A stretch of DNA of 64,000 nt from Daucus carota subsp. sativus. Its lineage: Eukaryota > Streptophyta > Magnoliopsida > Apiales > Apiaceae. The notes below the pieces were generated by a model, which saw nothing but the letters and a program-made list of their open reading frames with translations, searched no databases and was not told the origin of the DNA. How positions within the stretch are numbered: the first letter of the stretch is position 1; the number at the start of each line of letters is the position of its first letter. The stretch spans positions 39,182,689 to 39,246,688 of the forward strand of contig NC_030381.2 of assembly GCF_001625215.2 (NCBI RefSeq), read 5' to 3'. Made by a program: the position numbers and the translations under genes. Shown here piece after piece: positions 1-10,513 of this stretch.

Positions 1-752
1 TTGTTCAAATCATTTGTTTGCTTAAAAATGGATTAAATGACTAAAAAATTTGCTGGAACAGGACAGCTGGAGGACGGGGCTACATAACATAACCGGATGT
101 GTGTTAATTTATCATATCTTTGTTCTAATATAACTTATTGTATCATAATATATGTATGATTACAAAACTAATGATATAAACAATTAATTTTCATACAAAA
201 CTATACAAAAAAGCTTTGAGAAAACAAAGCGACTTTACTCATATTGATAATTGCATTTTAAAATCGCTTCATTCACCATGAGTACGAAAAACAAACGTGA
301 ATTCAAGAATGAAGAATCCCATATGAACCGGGCCTTTAAACCACCAAGGACATCCAAGAACAAGACTGCAATGTCAACTGGACCAGTCCATTGGGCTTTC
401 AACTAAAGGCCCAATATCGGCGTTACCGAGACGTTTGACATGTAAATATCAGTATCCAACTTGACAAAACTCAAAAAGAGCAGCAGACGAGAGTGAAGCA
501 TACGTGGCAACCAACGATTGGCTGATAGCTGTTGTAGTCGTCTCTGATTGGTCAGTTCTCACACAGAACACGTTGCGAGCAAAAATTAAAATCACAACTC
601 AGCGCGTGTGGAATACTAGTGAAGTCTTCGCATTCAACTAAACAAACAAATATCAAATATATATAAAATCTCGAATCTAATTCACAATTTGCTGCTGTGT
701 TGATCTGATTCAAAACCCTAGGTTTTGCGCTCAGAGATCTTGTACATATACA
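1..752 (+). promoter_or_regulatory. Upstream region of the ERdj3B-like gene
   Basis: This stretch holds no coding region that I can support. A TATA-like run (TATATATAAAA) lies at about 658-668, roughly 90 bases before the start codon. An ER-stress element lies at 503-521 and a further CCAAT box in reverse (ATTGG) at 547-551. The transcription start is not determined; it is probably between about 690 and 740. Confidence 0.6.
503..521 (-). promoter_or_regulatory. ER-stress response element (ERSE)
   Basis: The + strand reads CGTGG, nine bases, then ATTGG. On the minus strand this is exactly CCAAT-N9-CCACG, the ERSE consensus. It lies about 230 bases before the start codon of an ER chaperone gene. 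In plants this element is bound by NF-Y together with the bZIP factors bZIP28 and bZIP60 of the unfolded protein response. The match is seen directly; its function is inferred from the consensus and from the gene it precedes. Confidence 0.8.
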
Positions 753-3700
753 ATGCTGCAGCGAAGATCGAAGCTGATTTATCTGTTATGCCTGTTCTCA
801 TATGCTCTCTCTGCAATCGCTGCGTAAGTGTTGATTCTACTGTGTGTTTTAGTGCGTGTTTGTATTTATGTGTAATTGGATGAAAATGTGATGCAGAAAG
901 AGTTATTATGATATATTACAAGTGCCGAAAGGCGCGCCAGATGATCAGATTAAGCGAGCGTATCGGAAGCTAGCGTTGAAGTATCATCCTGATAAGAATC
1001 AAGGCAATGAGGAAGCGAATAAGAAGTTTGCGGAGATTAATAATGGTACAATTTTGTTATTTAGGTTTTGATTAGTGATGTGGATTTTAGGTATTTTGCT
1101 GTAGATGATTGTGAATTAGTGTGCTTATTGTTTGTTGTGGCGAATGATTTAGCTTATGAGGTGTTGTCGGATAATGAGAAGAGGGGAATTTATGATCGGT
1201 ATGGAGAGGAGGGACTTAAGCAGCATGCTGCAAATGGCGGAAGAGGTGGAGGTGGCGGTATGAACATTCAGGACATTTTTAGCCAGTAAGTTGTTGCTAT
1301 TTTACTTTGCAGTTGTATTGTGTTATTTGCTAATGATTTCTGTAATCACAAGTCATGTACATGTAGGACAGTAGTAGAGCTAATAAGTTTTATCGTTTTC
1401 TATGATTCGTATTCTGTAGTTGCCAATTATGATAAATGATAAAGTAATGTACATGAAGTACAAAATGTGCAAATTTCTTAAAACAAAATAGTTTAAGGAG
1501 TCGTCATTAACTTTTCTGCATTCGCTAGAGGTTCAAACATGATTCACAAAATTGCCTAATCATTGAATATTGATTGATACCTTTTGCAGATATCTTGCAA
1601 CCTATATTAAGAATTAAATCTCCGTAAAAGATGTCTTCTAATCTGGCTATAACCTATACATATGCACATATATAGTGTATCTCAGTCTTTATGTTATCTT
1701 TACGGTGTTTATAGGACAAAGAATATCTACATTGGGCATGATGTATTACATTTTAGCTAGCGATTTGGATTCTGGCAAGGCTTACAATCTGTGAATGAAA
1801 AACATCCTCAACACACTGTTCTTCTAGAATACTGTGATTTACTAATGCTATGATTCAAGTCAAAGAATACTTTGATTTGGCTCTCTTCTGGTGCAGCAGC
1901 CTAACCAAAGTAAAGTTTGTGCTAGTACAAACTACAAAATTTAAGAATGTGAAGAATTGAGTTCAGACTGAGAAGTTTCCAAATGTGATTCTTCTTAATA
2001 GTCATGCAAGAATCCATCACGCTTCTGCATGTATAGATTGATGTCGACGACCACATTTCTTCCAGTACTAAAAACTAAAATCTGTACAGGTTCTTTGGTG
2101 GTGGAGGTTCAATGGATGAGGAAGAGAAAATTGTGAAAGGAGATGATGTAATTGTTGAACTAGAGGCAACTCTGGAGGATTTATACATGGGTGGAACAAT
2201 GAAGGTAAGTTCATGTTTCAGGATATATTTCTATGTTTGCTTTCCTAGCATCTGTTTTAAAATTGCATGGGCAATGTCTTGAGGGTGTGAAAGATGATTT
2301 GACTGATGCATGCCCTGTACATCTTGTATGATCACTACATATAATTTTACGGTTAAACCATATGTTGTGAGTTTGATGCATAACATGCTTGGCAAAAAAA
2401 TAAAATCCTCAAGTGATATGGTTCATTGTGATGGTTGATGTTTGTTTAAATTAGTTAGGAGTCTAGTTTTTGAACATCATGAGCCAGCTATCATAAATGG
2501 TGCTTACTATCCTCTTACCTAATGTGAAACTCATCGTGATGCTTCTGCATAAAATCAGGTGTGGAGGGAGAAAAATGTTTTAAAGCCTGCTCCCGGTAAG
2601 AGGTCTTGTAACTGCCGAAACGAGGTCTATCACAAGCAAATTGGTCCAGGAATGTTCCAGCAAATGACTGAACAGGTATTTTGTGTTGTCCATTACAGCC
2701 ATTGCTTGGAAATTTTAGCTCCATTCATGTATAGGTTATTAAATTCCACTTGCAGATTTCTGATTCTCTTAACAATGGAATGATAAATTTAACTAAAATA
2801 AATATGATATTCCTACAAAAATAATAATAAATGGTGTGATTGCAGTCTAGAACTAAGATTCCAGAGATCTCACTCCTAACTATAACATAGTCTTTACAAT
2901 AGAAAAAATTACACTAGTAAAGCATATAGTATGACTCTTGAATCTTCATATTAATCTATGTAACTTAGTTGCTTGGTTTACATATCCGTGTTCAGTTATT
3001 GTAATTTCTTGAGCCTGCGCCAAGTTTTCCTATAGATGATCACTAATGATACCCTAGTGGGCGCGAGGTGGATTGAGTGGGGTTGGGGTTGGGTCGCGGG
3101 TGGGTGATGTCATACAGGCCTAGTTTCTCTTGGCTTGTATTTAAACTAGCTTATACACACACACAAACACAAAGTTCAAGATTTAAATAGTAAAATTAAT
3201 TTTTGTCAATTACAAGGGGTTGTTGCTGAGTGCCATTTGAAAGCATCATATATGCTGTTATCATTTTCATCTTAGCATCTTACAACTTACCTATATGTTG
3301 CATAAGCATCCTTATGCTAATGCTATTTGTTTCCAGGTTTGTGAGAAATGCCCAAATGTCAAATATGTGAGAGAGGGCTATGAAGTTACTGTTGATATTG
3401 AGAAAGGAATGCGAGATGGGGAAGTAAGTCTCTTGTTTCTTTCCTTTTCTTTGTCTATTTTTATTTAATGATGTGTAAGGCAACACTAGAATATAAATTA
3501 GATGTGTCGAAGCATTATTTTGTAACCAATATTGAGTTAATTAAATGTGTTTTGCATGCTTGTGAAATATGTTGAGGCGAGATGTCTAAATGATGCCTTT
3601 CACATTTAGGCTTCAACTACTAGGGATTGTGAATAATGATTTTGGCAAAATCTGAAGGATGGGATGTATATTATATTTCTTTCATTTATTGTTTATGTGT

Positions 3701-5364
3701 AGAAGTAGTAAGAAGTATGTTACGGAATCCTATCATTGTGAAAGTTATTTTGATTGGCTTTATACATGCTAGACTTTATTCTTGCTAACTGCCACCAGCA
3801 AGTATCTTGACTTGATTATTAGTTATAAGATTTTTTTATTATCCTGTGGACACCTATTTCGCTTTTGAGATAGATCCAACTATATTGTTTTTCAGCACTG
3901 CATTGGACAATGTTGTGATTATCCATGACCAATCTTGGAAACACATAGCTTGCTGTATACAACTAAATTACTATAAAAAAAACTATTAAATATGAACATG
4001 TATCTCACCCACTTTAAAGATGTAAAAAGTATAAACACACACCCATTTGTTGGGAGCACAATACCATTATGCTTTCAGTTGTCCTATAATTTAATGCATC
4101 ATGTTCTGTCTGCTTGCACGTATGTATACTCTCCTATTATTCTTGTCTGTGTACTCAACTCAACCTAACATAATGTCAAAACTTATAATTGCCTTATATA
4201 CAAGTTTATATATTGCAGAAAGCCACTTATTGTTTTCTTTGTATAGGAGGTGGTCTTTTACGAAGATGGTGAACCTATCATAGATGGTGAACCAGGAGAT
4301 CTCAAGGTTAGATATATTTCCTTGACTTGATGGTGATTATTCTCTGTTTGAGATAGTCATGACAATCACTAATTTTGTTCGCAGTTCCGAGTCCGTACAG
4401 CACCCCATGATGTTTTTAGAAGGGAAGGAGATGACTTGCATGCAACTGTTACGATAACTCTGGTAAATTAATGAACTTGATATTTGTTATTCTTTTTGTT
4501 ATCAGATCAATAAAAATATGCATGTATAAAGTTGTTGATCTCGCTCCCCCATGTCTTTTAGACATGCAAACACACGTTACATTAAACTATGGCGGGTGAC
4601 TGTATACTACCTTGTCTGCAACACTTTGATCAGTAATTCCCTAATTGGAATAGTGAATACTAACAAGTAAATTTTGGACCCTTCCGGGCATCATTTGTTG
4701 AAACTTCAAAGCCCACCCACAACAAAGGGACAGAAAAAACAATGAGGATTGCTTGGTCTTAATCAAAATGTTAAATGAGCTGAGATTTATGTTTCCTGAT
4801 ATGCAGGCAGTGTAAGCTTTTATTTACACTATTATCTCAGATGCTACACAGTTTTGGCTGTTGAACCAATGACCAATGTCACTCATATGTAGACTACCTG
4901 CTACTGTGATTTTGCTGCTTTTACTTCCTTTCTTGTTCTGTGATGTTTATCTTTTCTGTTATATTTATCCTTTCGATGTATTCACCTTGAATTGATAATC
5001 ATGATTGTATTTACTGGTTTAAGGTACAAGCTCTTGTTGGCTTTGAGAAGACAATAAAACATCTAGACGATCATCTAGTTGAAATTGGCTCAAAGGTGGA
5101 TTTTATTTACTTGCAGAGATTAAAGTTGATATCTTTTTTCGTTTTTTGGCTATCTGGAAAGAAAGGCTTGTGTAAGTTTGTGATTGTTCTGTGTTTGGCA
5201 ATCAGGGAATCATAAAACCCAAACAGGTGAGGAAATTCAAAGGTGAAGGGATGCCATTGCATTTAAGCAACAAGAAAGGCGATTTGTACATCACATTTGA
5301 GGTTCTTTTCCCTACCTCCTTGACAGAGGACCAGAAGACAAAAGTGAAGGCTATACTCGGTTAG
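753..5364 (+). CDS. ERdj3B-type DnaJ co-chaperone of the ER lumen
   Basis: Ten exons join in frame: 753-823, 897-1045, 1153-1285, 2090-2204, 2559-2675, 3337-3423, 4247-4306, 4385-4462, 5024-5095 and 5206-5364. They total 1041 bases or 346 residues, the length I recall for Arabidopsis ERdj3B. Residues 1-24 are a hydrophobic signal peptide. A J domain follows with its HPD motif (YHPDKN), then a Gly-rich linker (GGRGGGGG) and the two beta-sandwich client-binding domains. Cysteines of the CNC and CEKC type sit in domain I, as in ERdj3. ERdj3B works with SDF2 and the Hsp70 BiP in ER folding and quality control, including maturation of pattern-recognition receptors. The ATG at 753 is chosen because it opens the signal peptide. 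An ERSE upstream predicts induction by ER stress. Confidence 0.95.
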
Positions 5365-6530
5365 ATATAGAAACATATATTTTATATGGGTCAATTGTCC
5401 CCTTGTAACATGTTGTCCGTAGCAGTAAGGTTTTGGCACCACGAGTATTGCTCCAAGCTTCTGCATAAGAAGATATCTGTGCTGTAATCCTTAGAAATCC
5501 TCGAAGGTCAACTTTTTAGATAGAATTTTCTACATTTGAAGGTATAGATTTCCCCTTGTCATGGATTTCTAACAGGAGTGGCATTGAGCAGATAATAGTA
5601 TATGACGCTACAGTATTTTGTAGCCTAGGTCAGTTGTAATCTACTGATATTGAATTTTCACTTGCATGGCATATAAAGTTTTGGATTTGCAAATTCATTT
5701 AATTCTGTAAGAGCTTTGGCGGAATGTTGTGCGTTCATATTGTGTAAAATTGGACCCGGAAAGAGGAGGGCTCTCCAGAGGGCGAACTGCGAAGGGCCGT
5801 TTTCTACTTTTGCATGCATGTCTCCCGATTTTCCCAGTTTATCGTTTCGTTTAGGCTGTATGGCTCCTTACAGTGTACGTTAATATTATCATATGTTTTA
5901 GAATATTAAAAAATAAAATTTTGACTTGCAAGTGGAGTCAAATTTCTGATTACCGTTCCTGCTGGAGTTTGGTTTGTGCTCTTCGAAATTTATACTTATT
6001 CTTTTGATAAGATTCTTGTAAACTTTTTTAGTATAATATTTATTCTGATATATAAAATAAAAAATACGTAGCTTGAGATAAATCTTCCTCGTTTTCATAT
6101 TTGATCAATCCCAAAATAAATCATCCTTGTTTTCATATTTGGTCAATCCCAAAATAGTATTATAATATGTTTCTCTATTTTTTTTTAGACGGGAAAATTT
6201 AGATATATTCTTTTGATAAGATTCTTGTAAATTTCTTTAATTTAATTTTTTTCCAAAATATATATAAATATATGAAGTGTCCTTTTAAATGATAATATAA
6301 TATCTTCTTGAAGGTTCTTAAAGAATTCATTAGAGAAATATTTCCAATAAAAATACTTTATTCTTGCATATCACTGTTAGTTTTCCAAATAAGTCCCGCG
6401 AATATATAGAATAGAATTTAAAATAATACGTGAGTGATTCATACATAACATCTACTGTATTTCTTTTATTAAGGATCCTACTAATTGATATATTTCTATA
6501 AATAATTGAAATTCAGTTTCCTGTCGCCAA
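5365..6530. other. 3' UTR and AT-rich intergenic DNA
   Basis: The first 300-350 bases after the stop codon are probably the 3' UTR of the DnaJ gene. The rest is AT-rich with a short near-direct repeat around 6080-6170 (a segment ending in CAATCCCAAAATA occurs twice). I see no gene here. Confidence 0.5.
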
Positions 6531-7017
6531 TCTATTATATATATAATAGGCCAACGTGCCACATTTTATTCGCCGTGTAAATTACCCTTTTAACCCTCAT
6601 TTTCATTCATGCACATAATTAATAACTTGCACTTAATACTTCTTCCATTAATACGTATGATTCATAACTTGCAATTAATACGCATAATTATATCTAAAAC
6701 TTTAATAGGTTCATAATTAGACATGTAATTAATGTTTTTGCATGCTTTATTAATACATAAAATTAATACTTGTAATTAAATTTGTAAATAATATGTTAAT
6801 TATTAATGGGCAGGTAATTAATTACATCGTCAAAGCAAGTATAACACTAACTAATTTATAGTAAAAAAAATAATCTAATTTCGCATAATTTTTAACAAAA
6901 ATACGTTAATTAAGTTTTTAGATGAATGCCTATCTGAAATTATCTAATTTTCAACAATATCAAACCAAAAAAATGAATATTTAGTGTAAAAAGGTCTTCA
7001 ACAAGATACATTACTGA

Positions 7018-9175
7018 CGGAGGAGTATCAAGATGATATGTCACAACCAGTTGAATATCAAGATGGAACTCCACCAGTAGAAGTATATCATTGTGATACT
7101 TTGCTCGCATTATGAGTTAATTATAATCTACATTAATGGTTAATGTAGCGCTCAAGTAATAAAACACATGTTTGCATTGGACTATAACAACATGGACAAA
7201 CTCTTTACCATCTGCATTGTTGGACGGTGAGAACAACAATAATATCCATTCACGCGTATGAGAACATGCACGTGTCTCAACAATATTTAACCAAAATACA
7301 AATATTCAGTGAAGTGGGCCCTAAATACCCCTAAAATATTTTACTGTAAAAAGATTATTTTGACGATACGTCACAATCAATTGAGTATCATGTGATATTT
7401 CATTAGGAGCGGAGAAACATATATTTATAAAATTTTAATTAAATTATTGGGTGAATGCCCGGCCAAAATAACCCATTCCAGCAAAAGTTTAACCAAAATA
7501 TGAATATTCAATAAGAAAGGACCCTAAATACCCTGCATGCTCGTGCCTCAACAACATTTCAAAATACAAATATTCTGTATAAAGATTCCCAAATATCCAT
7601 AACATATTTTACTATAAGAGGATTTTCATGGTGATACATCACAACCAGTTGAGTTTCAGAGTGATACTGAACGACTAGAGGAGTATCAGTGTGATATTCC
7701 GGTGGGAGTGGAACAAAACACACACACACACAGAGATTTATAAGTTTAGTTAAATTCTTGAATATCTGGGTGATATTTCACGAGTAGAGGAGTATCAGTG
7801 TGATACTCCACTAGGAATGGAGCAAAATATACATTTGTAAGTTTAACTAAATTCTTGAATAAATATCCACCAAAATGGCAATTTTCATCAATATTTTATC
7901 AAGATATCAATATTTATTAAGAAGAGGCCATAAATATCAGCTAGATATTTCGCTGTTGGAGGAGTATCAGAATGATACGTCAAAACCAGTTTAATATCAA
8001 GGTGATACTCCATTGGTAGATGAATATCAATGTGATACTTGTGCTGCGCCTTCTCAGCAAGAGGACCAACGTCCCAAGCGCAAGATCAGACCATCAGTTA
8101 AGATGCAGGGGGTATGTCTGAAGTGGGATCACAATTATTGGCTAAAATAGTTTAGTTGGCAATGATAAGTACAAGATACTTTTTTTTTTTTTTTGACAAA
8201 TATGGCTTATAGCCTTACAAGTAAGTATCTGTTCTCAGAAATCTCGGGGTGAGCCAGGGTCGAACCCAGGACCTGGGACGACAGAGGATAAGCTCTTAAC
8301 CACTGAGCTATCCAACCGTGCTCAGTACAAGATACTTAGGATATTATTAGTTGTTTAACTTAGGTGTTTGAAGTTATCAATTAGGTGAATGAAGTGATGA
8401 ATATTTAGTAAAATGGGGTCCTAAATACCCAGCATACCCATGTCTCAACAATATTTAACCAAAATACGTATTCAGTGAGGAAGACTTTAAATACCCAAAA
8501 CAAATTTGACTATAGGAGGATTAACATGATGGTATGTCATAACCGGTTGAGTATCAAGATGATACTCCACACCTAGAGGAGTATCAGTGTATTTTCCATT
8601 GGGAGTGGAACAATATATTTATAAACTTAATTAAATTCTTGTGCAAATTTCCGGTTGAAGTAGCCAGTTTTCAACAATATTTAATCAAATTATGAATATT
8701 CAATTAGAATTGGCCTTACTGTCCACAAGATACTCCAATATCGAACGAGTAGTAGGAGATATGTCACACCCAATTGAATATCAAGGTGATACTGCATTAG
8801 TATAGGAATATCATTGTAATACTTTGCTAACGAGGGCCCGAAATATCTACAAAAATTTTACTATAAAAGAATTATCATGATGATACATCACAACCGGATA
8901 CGTATCAGGGTGATACACCATGGGTAGAGGAGTATCAGCGAGACACTCTACTGGGAGTGGAACAACATATTTATAATTTTAATTAAAATCTTGGGCGAAT
9001 TACTGGCCGAAATAACCAATTTCGAACAACATTTAATTAAATATGAATATTCAGTTAAAATGGGCATTAACTAACCACAAGACAGTCCACTATCGAAGTT
9101 GAATCAAGAAAATACGCTGTAACCAGTTAAATATCAAGATTGAACTTCACTGGTATAGGAATATCACTGCGATAT
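7018..9175 (+). repeat. Degenerate tandem repeats with a decayed coding pattern
   Basis: About eight or nine diverged units begin near 7018, 7357, 7623, 7760, 7960, 8520, 8740, 8878 and 9105. In one frame most translate to variants of DTSQPVEYQGDTP followed by VEEYQCDTP, with scattered stops. The unit near 7960 runs on into a charged stretch (QQEDQRPKRKIRPSVKMQG) that stops at a plausible splice donor (GGG|GTATGT) at about 8110. Outside this core the units share AT-rich text with ATATTTAACCAAAATA. This looks like a captured, amplified and decayed exon. I do not recognise the source gene. Confidence 0.6.
8182..8323 (-). mobile_element. tRNA-derived SINE with target-site duplication
   Basis: Read on the minus strand, the head at about 8323 resembles a tRNA: a box A-like TAGCTCAGTGG and a box B-like GGTTCGACCC about 40 bases apart. 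The tail is an A-run (T-run at 8181-8194 on the + strand). The sequence AGTACAAGATACT flanks both sides, at 8168-8180 and 8324-8336, as a perfect 13-bp target-site duplication. It lies inside the Helitron and is therefore younger. It is not a working tRNA gene because it carries a SINE body and an A-tail. Confidence 0.85.
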
Positions 9176-9781
9176 TTTGATTACATTATTTAAGGACAAC
9201 TATTTTTATCTCACATTAACGGTTAGTGCACGCTCAAAAAATCAAAGATATATTTAAACTGCACTACAACAACTATGATTCAAAATTCAAACTCTCTATT
9301 AGACATTGTCAGACAATAACAAGAATAGCAATATCCATACACACATATGAGAACATGCCCGTGCCTCGCACGGGCTACAGTGCTAGTTTGACTTAATAAA
9401 GCAGAATTTCATATTCCCCCGACTTTAAACTCCGTGAAAAATCGAAGTCCAGAAAATGACAAAGTAACTTGCTAGAGCTTGACGATTTGTTACCGCAGTG
9501 CGGAGGACTGTTAAAGAATAATAGTAGAATATTTCTTAGTCAGGTTAAAAACAGGCGAACAAAATAGCTCATATTTTAGCTAGATTTCCTTATGCGTTTA
9601 ATAGTTTTCTCATCTTTTCAGTCTGTTTTGTTCAGAGATACTTGTGTCGGTTGATTTGTGCGTTTAATAGTTTTATTGTTTTCTCGTCTCCTCGGTCTTT
9701 TTTTTCGGAGATACTTGTGTCGGTTGAATTTTTGATTCAGAAAAAATAAATAAATGTAGCGGTAAAAATAGGTATTATTTA

Positions 9782-9987
9782 GGGGGTGTTTGGCTGGGCT
9801 TTAAGTCCAGCTTCTGAATTTATAAGTTAGAAGCACTTATTTATATCGTTTGTATAAAAAATCAAGAAGCACTTATAAAAAACTAGGAATGTTAGCTTTT
9901 GTTTCACGATTTCTGCTTATTTCTCAAACATTTTAATCACTTAGAAGTCTTAATTTAATACTTATTTTAAACCCAGCCAAACGGCCC
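9782..9987. mobile_element. Small MITE with 16-17 bp inverted ends
   Basis: The left end GGGGGTGTTTGGCTGGG pairs with the right end CCCAGCCAAACGGCCC. The interior is AT-rich with inverted pairs such as AGAAGCACTTAT. The ends resemble hAT-type MITEs, but I could not find a clear 8-bp target duplication, so the superfamily is open. Confidence 0.5.
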
Positions 9988-10513
9988 ACTGTGACGCGAA
10001 GGGAAGTAGTTATTGGATGAGTAAGAGGGGCACGCGGCGGGAGAAGGGAAGCAGGTACAGCATAATAGTAGATGCAGACAGTTAATGATAGCGAGTACGT
10101 TTACGTGTAAACAATCTAACTCTCCGCGGATATTTTATGCTGACAATCCACCACATCTTGTACTACTTTCCACGTGGCCTCCTATAACTATACTTGGTAC
10201 TTGAAACATAAACACACTTCCTCAACAAACAAGCCACACGCTTCTCCCACAAAAACAAAATAACTTCGGTTAATCACGTAATTACTGATTAAATAATATA
10301 GATTACTTCTTGCTAATCCTTGTTAGAACTTTGGCCTGAAAAACAGAGAGGTGAAAATTTGGTGACAGAAAGGCCATTGCAGAAGAGCATTACTTTTTTT
10401 TTTTTCTAAACCCTTAACCCATATTATTCATTAATAAAACTCCGTGTTTTCGGAGCGAGAGAGATATCATTGGACCAAGAGGTTGTCGGAAATATTTAAA
10501 TTTGTTGTGTATA
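9988..10513 (+). promoter_or_regulatory. Upstream region and leader of the PLIP-type lipase gene
   Basis: No coding region is seen. CCACGTGGCC at about 10171-10180 contains a G-box-like CACGTG core. The transcription start probably lies between about 10200 and 10450. The assignment is inferred from position. Confidence 0.4.

Larger units (their letters stand above)
6531..9386 (+). mobile_element. Non-autonomous Helitron with internal tandem repeats
   Basis: The 5' end is TC (TCTATTATATATATAATAGG) directly after an A. The 3' end is CTAG at 9383-9386 directly before a T, giving the A|T target typical of Helitrons. Seven bases before CTAG is a perfect hairpin with an 8-bp stem, GCCCGTGC at 9357-9364 and GCACGGGC at 9368-9375, and a 3-base loop. 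No Rep/helicase coding remains in the 2856 bases. The interior is a series of diverged units carrying GTATCA and TGATAC motifs, described separately. A SINE is inserted at about 8182. Confidence 0.82.

Noticed and set aside
8230-8323. tRNA gene-like sequence on the minus strand
   Set aside because: It has box A- and box B-like text but continues into a SINE body with an A-tail and a target duplication, so it is a retroelement.
7018-9175. CRISPR-like spaced repeats
   Set aside because: The units are long, strongly diverged and inside a plant Helitron; repeat and spacer sizes are irregular.
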